Part shown: in pieces, positions 10,180 through 20,779 of the stretch
How the letters are laid out: each line of letters opens with the position of its first letter
Numbering within the stretch: position 1 is the first letter of the stretch
Assembly (NCBI RefSeq): GCF_004027225.2
Contig: NC_044277.2
Span: forward strand, 30,596,495 to 30,660,494
Reading direction: 5' to 3'
DNA: 64,000 bases
Origin: Strigops habroptila
Lineage: Eukaryota > Chordata > Aves > Psittaciformes > Psittacidae
Made by a program: the position numbers and the translations under genes
Notes under the pieces: generated by a model
Seen by the model: the letters and a program-made list of their open reading frames with translations, nothing else
Database searches by the model: none
Told to the model about the DNA's origin: nothing

Positions 10180-12858
10180 ACAGAAACATGGTGGGATGGC
10201 TCCTATGACTGGAATGTCGGAATGGAAGGTTACAGGCTGTTTAGAAAAGACAGGCCAGGCAGATGGGGAGGGGGCGTTGCTATCTATGTCAGTGATAGGC
10301 TAGAGAGTATGAAACTCTATCTGGGGACGGGTGATGAGGTAACAGAGTGTTTGTGGGTCAGGATCAAAGGGAAAACAGCAACGGGGGACATTACGGTGGG
10401 GATCTGTTACAGGCCGCCTGATCAAGAGGACTCTGTGGATGAAGCGCTCTACAGACAGATAGGAGCAGCCTCACGCTCGCAGGCCCTGGTCCTCATGGGG
10501 GACTTCAACTATCCTGACATCTGTTGGAGGGACGGTACAGCCCGGCACAAGCAATCCAGGAGGTTCCTCAATTGTGTGGAAGACAACTTCCTCTTTCAAG
10601 CAGTAGAGGAGCCGACGAGGAGAGGTGCCATGCTGGACCTTGTGCTCACCAACAGGGAGGGACTGGTTGGAAATGTAACGCTCCAGGGCAGCCTTGGCTC
10701 TAGTGATCACGAGATGGTTGAGTTTGAGATCCTCAGGACGGTGAGAAGAGCGTGCAGCAAGCTCACTGCCCTGGACTTCAAGAAAGCAGACTTTGGCCTC
10801 TTCAGGAACCTCCTTAGTAAGGTTTCATGGGATACAGTCCTAGAGGGCAGGGGGGCCCAAGACTGCTGGTCGATATTCAAGGATCACCTGCTACGTGCTC
10901 AAGAGTGTTGCATCCCGACTAGAAGAAAGTGCAGCAGGAGGGCCAGGAGACCTCCATGGATGGACAAGGAGCTGCTGAGGAAACTTAGAGGGGAAAAAGA
11001 AGCTTATAGAAGGTGGAAGCAAGGACAGGCGGCCTGGGAAGAATACAGGAGCATTGCCCGAGAAGCTAGGGACCAGGTTAGGAAAGCTAAGGCCCAGCTA
11101 GAATTAAGTTTGGCAAGGGATGTAAAAGATAACAGGAAAGGATTCTATAGATACGTAGCAAATAAAAGACAGGCTAGGGACAATGTAGGCCCTCTCCAGA
11201 AGCTATCAGGAGAACTGGCTACCATGGATTTGGAGAAGGCTGAGGTTCTTAATGACTTCTTTGCCTCAGTCTTCACCAGCAAATGCTCTGACCACACAAC
11301 CCAAGTCTTGGAAAGCAAATGCAGGGACTGTGAGAACGAAGACCTTAGGCCCACTGTAGGAGAGGATCAGGTTCGAGACCATCTTAAGAACCTAAACGTG
11401 CACAAGTCCATGGGACCTGATGAAATCCATCCACGGGTCCTGAAGGAGCTGGCGAATGAAGTTGCTAAGCCACTGTCCATCATATTCGAAAAATCCTGGC
11501 AGTCAGGTGAAGTTCCTGATGACTGGAAGAAGGGTAATATAACCCCCATTTTCAAGAAGGGGAAGGTGGAAGACCGGGGGAACTACAGACCAGTCAGTCT
11601 CACCTCTGTGCCTGGCAAAATCTTGGAACAGTTTCTCCTGGAAAACATGCTAAGGCACATGAAAAACAACGAGGTGGTTGGTGACAGCCAACATGGCTTC
11701 ACTAAGGGGAAATCCTGCCTGACCAATTTGGTGGCCTTCTATGATGGAGCCACGGAACTGATGGACAGCGGCAGAGCAGTTGATGTCATCTACCTGGACT
11801 TGTGCAAAGCATTCGACACTGTCCCACATGACATCCTTGTCTCTAAATTGGAGAGACATCAATTTGATAGATGGACCACTCGGTGGATAAAAAACTGGCT
11901 CGATGGCCGCACGCAAAGAGTTGTGGTAAATGGCTCGATGGCCAGTTGGAAACCTGTAACAAGTGGTGTCCCTCAGGGATCGGTGTTGGGACCGGTCCCG
12001 TTCAACATCTTTGTCGGTGACATGGACAGTGGGATTGAGTGCGCCCTCAGGAAGTTTGCCGATGACACCAAGCTGTGTGGTTCGGTTGATACGCTGGAGG
12101 GAAGGGATGCCATCCAGAGGGACCTTGACACGCTTGTGACGTGGGACGATGCCAACCTTATGAAGTTTAACCAAGCCAAGTGCAAGGTCCTACACCTGGG
12201 TCGGGGCAACCCCAGGCACTGCTACAGGCTGGGCAGAGAAGAGATTCAGAGCAGCCCTGCAGAAAAGGACTTGGGGGTGTTGGTTGACGAAAAGCTTAAC
12301 ATGAGCCGGCAGTGTGCGCTTGCAGCCCAGAAAGCCAACCGTATCCTGGGCTGCATCAAAAGAAGCGTGACCAGCAGGTCAAAGGAGGTGATCCTGCCCC
12401 TCTGCTCTGCTCTCGTGAGACCTCACTTGGAGTACTGTGTACAGTTCTGGTGTCCTCAACATAAAAAGGACATGGAGCTGTTGGAGCGAGTCCAGAGGAG
12501 GGCCACGAGGATGATAAGAGGGCTGGAGCACCTCCCATATGAAGACAGGCTGAGAAAGTTGGGGCTGTTCAGCCTGGAGAAGAGAAGGCTGCGTGGTGAC
12601 CTCAGAGCAGCCTTCCAGTATCTGAAGGGGGTCTACAAGGATGCTGTGGAGGGACTCTTCCTTAGGGACTGTAGTGGTAGGACAAGGGGTAATGGGTTCA
12701 AACTTAAACAGAGGAAGTTTAGATTAGATATAAGGAAGAAGTTCTTTACAGTGAGGGTGGTGAAGCACTGGAATGGGTTGCCCAGGGAGGTTGTGGATGC
12801 TCCATCCCTGGCGGTTTTCAAGGCCAGGTTGGACAGAGCCTTGAGCCACATGGTTTAG
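10153..12858 (+). CDS. CR1 ORF2 protein, truncated endonuclease plus complete reverse transcriptase
   Basis: An uninterrupted 901-codon frame. The first nine codons, including the ATG, come from flanking DNA, and the CR1 part begins at TETWW (residues 10-14). The AP-type endonuclease lacks its N-terminal strand and the first catalytic Asn block, but keeps GDFN (116-119) and SDH (184-186). A basic linker (about 255-345) precedes the reverse transcriptase: motif [11 protein letters not shown] (548-557), SGVPQGS (604-610), motif C FADD (635-638), then thumb and C-terminal domain. The frame has no stop or shift. The next base to note is a Pro at 616 where the sister copies have Leu (VLGPVP against VLGPVL). 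Role in the family: nicks DNA and reverse-transcribes element RNA. Without a full endonuclease it should not support normal retrotransposition. Confidence 0.85.
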   Translation: MCPGLCYKRTETWWDGSYDWNVGMEGYRLFRKDRPGRWGGGVAIYVSDRLESMKLYLGTGDEVTECLWVRIKGKTATGDITVGICYRPPDQEDSVDEALYRQIGAASRSQALVLMGDFNYPDICWRDGTARHKQSRRFLNCVEDNFLFQAVEEPTRRGAMLDLVLTNREGLVGNVTLQGSLGSSDHEMVEFEILRTVRRACSKLTALDFKKADFGLFRNLLSKVSWDTVLEGRGAQDCWSIFKDHLLRAQECCIPTRRKCSRRARRPPWMDKELLRKLRGEKEAYRRWKQGQAAWEEYRSIAREARDQVRKAKAQLELSLARDVKDNRKGFYRYVANKRQARDNVGPLQKLSGELATMDLEKAEVLNDFFASVFTSKCSDHTTQVLESKCRDCENEDLRPTVGEDQVRDHLKNLNVHKSMGPDEIHPRVLKELANEVAKPLSIIFEKSWQSGEVPDDWKKGNITPIFKKGKVEDRGNYRPVSLTSVPGKILEQFLLENMLRHMKNNEVVGDSQHGFTKGKSCLTNLVAFYDGATELMDSGRAVDVIYLDLCKAFDTVPHDILVSKLERHQFDRWTTRWIKNWLDGRTQRVVVNGSMASWKPVTSGVPQGSVLGPVPFNIFVGDMDSGIECALRKFADDTKLCGSVDTLEGRDAIQRDLDTLVTWDDANLMKFNQAKCKVLHLGRGNPRHCYRLGREEIQSSPAEKDLGVLVDEKLNMSRQCALAAQKANRILGCIKRSVTSRSKEVILPLCSALVRPHLEYCVQFWCPQHKKDMELLERVQRRATRMIRGLEHLPYEDRLRKLGLFSLEKRRLRGDLRAAFQYLKGVYKDAVEGLFLRDCSGRTRGNGFKLKQRKFRLDIRKKFFTVRVVKHWNGLPREVVDAPSLAVFKARLDRALSHMV

Positions 12859-12952
12859 GGCAAGGTGTCCCTGCCCATGGCAGGGGGGTTGGAACTAGAT
12901 GATCTTAAGGTCCTTTCCAACCCTTACGATTCTATGATTCTATGATTCTATG
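10180..12952 (+). mobile_element. Young CR1 LINE, 5'-truncated inside the endonuclease domain
   Basis: Similarity to the near-complete copy at 35757-40104 starts sharply at ACAGAAACATGG (10180) and continues with few differences to the 3' end. It therefore lacks the 5' UTR, ORF1 and the first part of ORF2, the usual 5' truncation of CR1. The 3' UTR has a CCCTGCC-CAT-GGCAGGG hairpin (12869-12885) and ends in three octamers (ATTCTATG) at 12929-12952, the tail CR1 uses for priming in place of poly-A. No target duplication is obvious, as is normal for CR1. Confidence 0.95.
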
Positions 12953-13745
12953 ACTTGCTCCTTGATTTTCCTAACAGCCTGTAGCTCCCTGGATAGTCTT
13001 TATGCTTTTTTTTTTAAGATGGGCCTAACATAGTCTTTCTTCTAGTCATTGCGTATTTCCCCAAATGTTCATGACATCCAAAATTACACAGAATGACTTT
13101 TCAAGAACATTGATTAATTCTCTCAACATCCTTAGATGCAGCCCATCAGTTCTCATGGACTTGTATGGACTAAGTTCTCTCAAGCTATCCCTAATTCAGT
13201 CCTCCTCCACTGCTGGTAGTTCTTCTCCTTGAATCCTTGCAGTAAGCACAGAGACCTGGGAGGCTGAGACAAAGAAAGCATTGAGTACCTAAGCCTTATG
13301 CGTACACCCCTTCTAAATCACCCATCCCATTTAGTAATGGACTCACATTCTCCTTGTGCAGCCTTTTACAGTTAACATACTGTTAAAAGCTCTTGATGTC
13401 TCTCATAAGCCTGAATTTCAGTTGAGTTTTGGCTTTCCTGACACCATTCCTACATTTCTTGGGCAATATTTTCAGACTCCACTTTTGTATCCCTGCTTTC
13501 ACCCCTTGTGTACTGCCTTTTATGCGCTTGAGTTCTATCAGGAGATTCCTGCTTAGGCAAGCTGGTCTTCTAATACATTTACAGGTCTTTCTGAGCATGT
13601 TCTTACACTTGAGGATGGTGTAACCTGTAAAGACTTTCCAGCTTTCCTGAGCTTCTTTACCGTTCAGGGCTGCCTTCAATAGGCTTGCACCTCTGCATAA
13701 AGTGAAGCTTCGTAACAGCAGACATCTAACTGTTGAGAGTATAAA
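12953..13745 (-). mobile_element. Old CR1 LINE fragment between endonuclease and RT domains
   Basis: Minus-strand translation at 13679-13383 shows RRPACLSRNLLIELKR and GVRKAKTQLKFRLMRDIK. These match the linker of young CR1 ORF2 ([34 protein letters not shown]). Further left, near 13140-13170, CAGCCCATCAGTTCTCATGG is the complement of the GPDEIHPRV codons. The copy is diverged and has many stops; clear similarity covers about 13030-13690. The young CR1 copies on both sides may have landed in or beside it. Confidence 0.7.
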
Positions 13746-14925
13746 TCATAGAATCATAGAATCATAGAATAGTAAGGGTTGGAAAGGACCTTAAGATCAT
13801 CTAGTTCCAACCCCCCTGCCATGGGCAGGGACACCTTGCCCTAAACCACGTGGTCCAAGGCTCTTTCCAGCCTGGTCTTAAACACTGCCAGGGATGGAGC
13901 ATCCGCAACCTCCCTGGGCAACCTATTCCAGTGCTTCACCACCTTCACTGTAAAGAACTTCTTCCTTATATCTAATCTAAACCTCCCCTGTTTAAGTTTG
14001 AACCCATTACCCCTTGTCCTACCACTACAGTCCCTAAGGAAGAATCCCTCCCCAGCATCCTTATAGACCCCCTTCAGATACTGGAAGGCTGCTCTGAGGT
14101 CACCACGCAGCCTTCTCTTCTCCAGGCTGAACAGCCCCAACTCTCTCAGCCTGTCTTCATATGGGAGGTGCTCCAGCCCTCTTACCATCCTCGTGGCCCT
14201 CCTTGGGACTCGCTCCAACAGCTCCATGTCCTTTTTATGTTGAGGACACCAGAACTGTACACAGTACTCCAAGTGAGGTCTCATAAGAGCAGAGTAGAGG
14301 GGCAGGATCACCTCCTTTGACCTGCTGGTCACGCTTCTTTTGATGCAGCCCAGGATACGGTTGGCTTTCTGGGCTGCAAGCACACACTGCCGGCTCATGT
14401 TAAGCTTCTCGTCAACCAACACCCCCAAGTCCTTTTCTGCAGGGCTGCTCTGAATCTCTTCTCTGCCCAACCTGTAGCAGTGCCTGGGATTGCCCTGACC
14501 CAGGTGTAGGACCTTGCACTTGGCTTGGTTAAACTTCATAAGGTTGGCATCGGCCCACCTCACAAGCATGTCAAGGTCCCTCTGGATGGCATCCCTTCCC
14601 TCCAGCGTATCAACCGAACCACACAGCTTGGTGTCATCGGCAAACTTCCTGAGGGCGCACTCAATCCCACTGTCCATGTCACCGACAAAGATGTTGAACA
14701 GGACCGGTCCCAACACCGATCCCTGAGGGACACCACTTGTTACAGGTTTCCAACTGGCCATCGAGCCATTTACCACAACTCTTTGCGTGCAGCCATCGAG
14801 CCAGTTTTTTATCCACCGAGTGGTCCATCTATCAAATTGATGTCTCTCCAATTTAGAGACAAGGATGTCATGCGGGACAGTGTCGAACGCTTTGCACAAG
14901 TCCAGGTAGATGACGTCAACTGCCA
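13746..14925 (-). mobile_element. Young CR1 LINE, 5'-truncated in the RT palm
   Basis: The 3' tail lies on the left (CATAGAATCATAGAATCATA, 13746 onward) and similarity to the 10.2-kb and 35.8-kb copies stops at about 14925. It keeps the RT from motif A to the C-terminus plus the 3' UTR. Its orientation is opposite to the 10180-12952 copy, about 0.8 kb away, so the two make a long inverted repeat. Confidence 0.95.
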
Positions 14926-14926
14926 C
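13841..14926 (-). pseudogene. CR1 ORF2 C-terminal part: RT motifs A to C and C-terminal domain
   Basis: A 361-codon frame with no internal stop. It opens with [18 protein letters not shown] (motif A, with both Asp), then [21 protein letters not shown] (motif C) and the C-terminal domain ending in ALDHVV. The upstream fingers and the whole endonuclease are missing, and no ATG opens the frame (the first codon of the open stretch is GTG). It is a dead fragment of a recently active element. Confidence 0.9.
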
Positions 14927-17900
14927 AGATTGTCAGTTATGAGGCCTATAACTTTAAAATTTGCACTGCTTAATTCTAAAATTGTTATAAATGTGTGTAT
15001 GCAATGAAGTTTAGCAACACAAATATTACTTATAGCTATTATATTTTACACATGCAGGGCAGAATTAACCCTCTTGCACAAAGACATTTATGATGGAGAC
15101 TCCTAAATCTGGACTAGTCACTTACATTCATTGTATGGTCAGTGAAGAAAAGTAAATATAGGGAAAGGCAAACTTAGTCTAAAGGAGGTAGACAAAAAAA
15201 TCCAGAATCAAACTCCTGTAATACCTCTCAATTGCCTTTCTTATCGTCTTTGACTTAGACAACTAACTCAGATATAGACATCCACTTTGTGAATTGAACC
15301 TTTGTAAAAAGTTAGACACCTTCATTAAAACAAGAGAAATACATGTTATAAGAAATTATTCATAAATATGTTCTATACACATTGCTTCTTAATCAGGTCT
15401 CCATTTTTCTGAAACTATTGCAAATTCCATCTCTAATTGTTTCTTCATTTCACTGCATTTGCTTGTGACATAGAAATGGAGTTTCCTTCCTTAAGTCAAT
15501 TTTTTTTTCAGAAGTTTCTACCTGAAAATTAATTGTGCATTAACTTGACCACAGGTTATATTATTAAGTCTATTGTTTTGCTAATCTATTTTTAAAACAT
15601 TACTGACATAAACTCAGCAAAATAATTGATTTATAACAAGTATCCTTAACAGTATCCATTAACCTCTTATATGTCTTTACTTTTTAGAAAAGACTGGAAA
15701 TGTATTTTTACTTCTTGAATTACCTTGATATGAAAAAGACACCAGTGGGAATTGGTGAATCTTGTTTTTTGCAGGGGATTTGAGTTCTTTTTAGCAAGGA
15801 GAATTTGCAAGCATAGCGGAAGCGGAAATAGAATCTAATAAAATCTCAAGCCTCACTGTAGGCTAATGATACTTGAAAGTGACATGGTTATATCTTAACA
15901 GGATAGCACTGGGCTTAGCCTAAACTTCAGAAGTTTGACAGGCAGGTATCATAAAGATACATCTCAGTCACCACTAGTGAAAGAATAAGTGATGAGAATT
16001 GTCAAGGATGTAATCATCTTTCCTTGGCAATTAAAGCAAAGAGGGAGCCCAGTGTCCGCCCTGCTGTTCCATTCACTTTCTCCTTTCTCCTGTCTACTAT
16101 CTAAGCACTTGTTGTTCTGTTCTCCTGCTCAACAACCCCATAAAGTGAGGATAAGAAAAGAAGAAGGAAAGTCTTCTTCATTTCAGTGGTACTGACCCAT
16201 TATTTGGCATAAATAGAGAAATAGAAAACAGTTAAGTTCTAGAGTGCTTATAATCTTATTTTTTTATTGTTGTTCTACTCATGCTCAAACTTAGTAAGTA
16301 TGTAACACTGTCTGGCAACAAAACTGGTTCTGGTTCTTAACCTAATCCTCACCATCATTTCTACCTTGCATAGTTGAGGTACATAAGCAATGATGGATAA
16401 GCAGCAGTAAGGTTGCTATCAGATAGAAGAGTAAATTTAAAAACATGTTAACTTCAGGTGGGAAGGAAACAAGACTGGGAAAGAGAAATAAACAGAAGGA
16501 ATAAAGGCTAAGAAGATGCACAGAAATGAGAACTGCCACAAACAGAGAGGTGAGAATACCAGTCAGCTGTCTGACTTAACCACCAGCTTGTTTCAATCAT
16601 CAGCCTCGCAGTGAGAGTTTGTGTGCCTAGAGCTGTGTGAAATCAGAGGCACATTGCCAGGGTGGGAAGAAACTGCGTTCAAGCAGACTTCTACCTCAGT
16701 TGAATGTTCCCTCCTCTTGTTGTGTTACAAGGTAATAGGTAGTTGTGATAGTGGATTAGTGCCAAAGTCAAGGTGTATGCATCACCTTGGCAAACTGTGA
16801 TTCATTATAGCCAGGAGCAGGACACACAGTAGATGAGCAGCATTATTTCTTGCCAGGGCTGCTCACTGGCTGATAATGAGAACAGCACCCTAGGGGAACT
16901 CAGCTGCTTTGATTTTTCCAGTTTCTGCACCAGCCTGATTCCTTCCTACCCTGCTAACTATGGGCAGGAAGAGATGATTCTTGCTCCCATGACTTCATGC
17001 TTGATATAACCCACAAAACAAAGTGCCCCAAGGCTCTCCAAGTTTGGGTTACTAACTGTTCTTGCAACTACACATAACATATTCCAGCACTTCAGTTTCC
17101 TCAATGTTAGGGAAAGGAAACCTCCACAGAGCCTATCTGCTCAAGCAAGCCCGTCATCTAGACAAACATGATCTCACTGAAAAAAACAAACTAGGCACAT
17201 AGCCCCAGAGACATACAAGCCTTAGAGTAAAAGGAACGTAAACAGATTCCTGCCTGCCAATTTGTCTTTACAGGGAAGGTTCCCCAGCATAGACCCTTGC
17301 CAGCAAAGAGAAAAATGTAGCTGCTTTACAACAGGTAGTCAAGGCCTGAAAGCATCATCCGTGTCCCTGCAGCTTAAAGTGCTGTGACAGTCTCTCCAAT
17401 TCTATTATCCACATTTGAGTCGTTTCACGTGTTTGTTTTCAAATGCATAACAGAAAACCATGGACAATTACAAGTGAGTAGATCTTACGTGCATCTGACC
17501 CTCAGTTAATTTCAGCTGATCAAAGACTTATTCTGTAGCTATTTTGTAGTTGCTCAGATAATAGTTTAAGAGTTTTTCTTTTGTGAGCCAATGTAAGGTT
17601 TAACCAGTCATGATAGCAATGGATAAATAGGAGCAATTCAGATTTTAATGATATTACCCATGTTAACTAGGTCTTTGATCATCAACAAAAACACTTTGCA
17701 GTTACTAAAATTTCTTGGAACATGTTTTGCCAGAGTGACCCACTTTAAAGCTGGTGTTCCATTAAAATTCACTAGGTCTTCAGTTCAATGATAACTGTAC
17801 TTTGCAGCCTCAGAAAGAGAAACGATAGAAAAAAGAGATGTGGTACATTCCATTCAATTGGAGATACCATATTTGCAAAACCAAGAATACTTGCTGAGGT

Positions 17901-20758
17901 TTTACAGTCTTATAACAACAACAAGCCTTGCTTTAATTTTGGTGATCAGCATCTTCTTTGTGGATATGCCATGCCAATATGCCTATGCCAAACTAGTTAC
18001 AGAAAACTAACAGCTCTCAGGGCTTGTTTGCTTCTCTAGTTACAGTCATTCAAGAGAAAGCTGCAGGTGGTAAGATGATTAGTAAGTCTGAAATTAATTC
18101 CGGATAGGTTACTGTAAAATTTGCCTTCCTCATACTATAGTTCTTAGAGCACTGCTGGGCATTTGACATCTATGGTATGGCTTTATACCATACTGTATTC
18201 CAGATTTTGAATAAAAAGGTCTTGAACTTGAAATACTTCAGAGCAAGCACTTCTGCTTGCTGCATGAATACTTCTGTCATCACAGAGTATTTCACCAGCT
18301 GCCCATTGATAAACGAAGGACAACTCTTCATGACCATGTAACAAGATTGGTTAATGAGAATCCTTTGCTGTAACTCCTGCAAATTTTACAATCACACACT
18401 AATATAGCTGGAGTTGAAGTACGTATATTTTTTCTTGCAGTGATGCTGAGATACAGAATATTTGTGATGCTATTTGTATTGTTAAAAAAATCTGTAATTT
18501 CTTTTCAGGGAAGAAGAAGTTAGGATAACTTTGGGATTTTGGGTAGCTGAATCCTCAAAATTTAAAAACCCACTGGAAAGGACTCTTGGACACAAAAATT
18601 GTTTGCTATTTACAGAACTCAGGACACTGAAATATGAAAAGTGTTTGCTGGTTGAGTGCAAAAATAGGACTGATTACTCTTAACTGTTTTCAGGCTCTGA
18701 AGAATCTACATTTGGATTCCTGGACATTGACTCATTAATATGCAGAAACCATAAGAATTATAAATGGATGAAGATTAATGGAGACTTTACAGAATTGTAA
18801 ATATGGAACTGGAATTGTATTTAAATCTACACACAAATATACACTAGATAGAGGGGAGAGGCACCAGTGTATGGAAAATCTTAGGCCTTAATTACCTTTC
18901 TGAAGTTACCTATAGTATTTCACATACTCCAGTGTTTTCAGTGATCATTAAATGTTTGCTTTTCTAAGAAATTGGAGGGTGTTTTCTTTGAAAAGACAAC
19001 TGGGAAAAGTTACTGCCCAATTATTAGGATTTTGCATACAATAGTCCTAAGGATTTATTTTCTCAGAAATTTCTGAAAAGATAGAAAATCTGTCTGTGAT
19101 TCATTAAAGTTAAGCTGCAATGAAGAGAGAAAGAGCGTGAAATATCTTCACAAAATATGACCTCAGTATTCTTCTATATGATACAGTGCCATATTATCTT
19201 TTTTTAGGTTCCTAAAGGGTTAATTTTCTCTTCTTTTTCCTTCTTTTCTGATAGGAAGTGAATACAAAATTGGATTCTGTAGAAACAGAAGGAAAAGGGA
19301 AATTGGGTGAACGAACAGCTATCTACGTAGGCTTTGAGGATTGCTTTTATCGTGGAAATTGGGAAGTTTTTGCCTATTTTCTTTCCTTCCTTCTTTTCCC
19401 TGCTTCTCTTAGCTTAAGATTTGTCACCACTGAACATATCTTACTATGGGTTTGTGCAGCTGTGTTTCAGATCCCAATTCTAAGAACTTGAATTCAGCAA
19501 AGACTTCTCAGGCGATCTCATCTCAGATATTTTCAGCCATTCTCTTCTTTCTTCTCCACACTCCCAAATTCTTCTCAATCTTTGCTTGACTATTTGAAAT
19601 GGAGGAAAAATGGTCAATGTAAACTTCTGAGAGGGAAAAAAACAGAAAAGCCTGAAAATGGCGCATTGTTTGTGAGATGTATATCATCAAACAACTACAA
19701 TTATCACTAAGCCATCCATGATTTTTCATTAGTCACAGAGATAGGAGAAAAATCTATTTCTTAGATATAGGTATTCCAAATGTGTATCTCAAAGGAGAGC
19801 AAAAAATGTAGTAATAACTTGAGTTGTAATAAGAATACATATATAAGAAGGAATCATACAAGGCCTCTTATTAATTCAATAAATAAATAAACAAACCCTT
19901 CAAAGAAAACAAGGTATAACCTATAAATAAATTAATGCCTCTATGAAGTAGGGAAATTTATGTTTATATATTTTTGAGTGGGTCAAGAAAAACAAAAAAA
20001 TGAAGACCATTCTGTTGTGAAGCAATAGCCAAGGAATTGCGTTCAGTAGATAAATGGAGGTGGGAGGAGCCAAAGCTAAATTCCAAACCACTTTAGTGAC
20101 CATATGCAGGCAAGTAGTAGAACAGAGGACTTGTTTCCCAAAGAACAGACCTTGAATATGGCTTGAATATGAAGTCAGCAACTTCATGCCAGGGATGCAA
20201 TTAGCTCATCAGCTCCTGATAACCGTGTTTGAGCTTTGCTGGGTTCTCATAATTGGGTATCATCACAACTTTAAAAATAATTTAGGAGATTTCCATGCTA
20301 CTGCCGTGCCTTTGCCTGTGCTCAAGTATAATGCATATTTCCAGAAGAGGTCATTTTCTGTAAGAAATATCACCTCAAAGGCACCAAGCATTTTTAAAAA
20401 GCCCTTCAGATGTTCAGTTTTCTTAGTTATTTACCTGCCCTTAACTGGCAAAGATCCATGGGAACAATAAAATAAATTATTCAAGCTTTTCCTAATATTT
20501 CCATCTCAACAGATTTTCAGCATTGAGGCTTGTAGTGTTTCAGCTTCAGTGGAGGAAGTGGTGAGTGTTTCTGCTTCGCAATAATAATCATAGCCTGTGA
20601 CAAATTCAGGAGGGAAAAAGGAACAAGGCTTCTAATAATCTTCTATTGTGACAAACATAGTATGCAAATACATAAGGATGCCAATACCCGATCTCATCAT
20701 GTTGGTATACTAACTGGCACACAGAAAAGAAGTTCCAAAAAACCTGTGTATCCAGAGT
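14927..20758. other. AT-rich DNA, no supported gene
   Basis: Nearly 6 kb with no recognised transposon and no coding frame above 90 codons. At 19228-19257 a pyrimidine tract ending in GATAG precedes a short open stretch, which resembles a splice acceptor, but no matching donor or protein family is visible. A small inverted repeat GTATGG/CCATAC sits near 18175-18193. Confidence 0.5.
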
Positions 20759-20779
20759 GGGGGGGGGAGGGGGAGTGGG
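20759..20779 (+). repeat. G-run, quadruplex-type motif
   Basis: Nine G, then A, five G, AGT and three G, followed by a poly-A stretch. The nine-G run can supply two tetrad strands, so a four-run G-quadruplex is possible. Confidence 0.6.

Noticed and set aside
14525-15007. 160-codon frame antisense to the CR1 RT, with similar ones at 11650-12174 and 38809-39333
   Set aside because: The same antisense frame recurs because the RT coding strand is conserved among copies; it is a shadow of ORF2.
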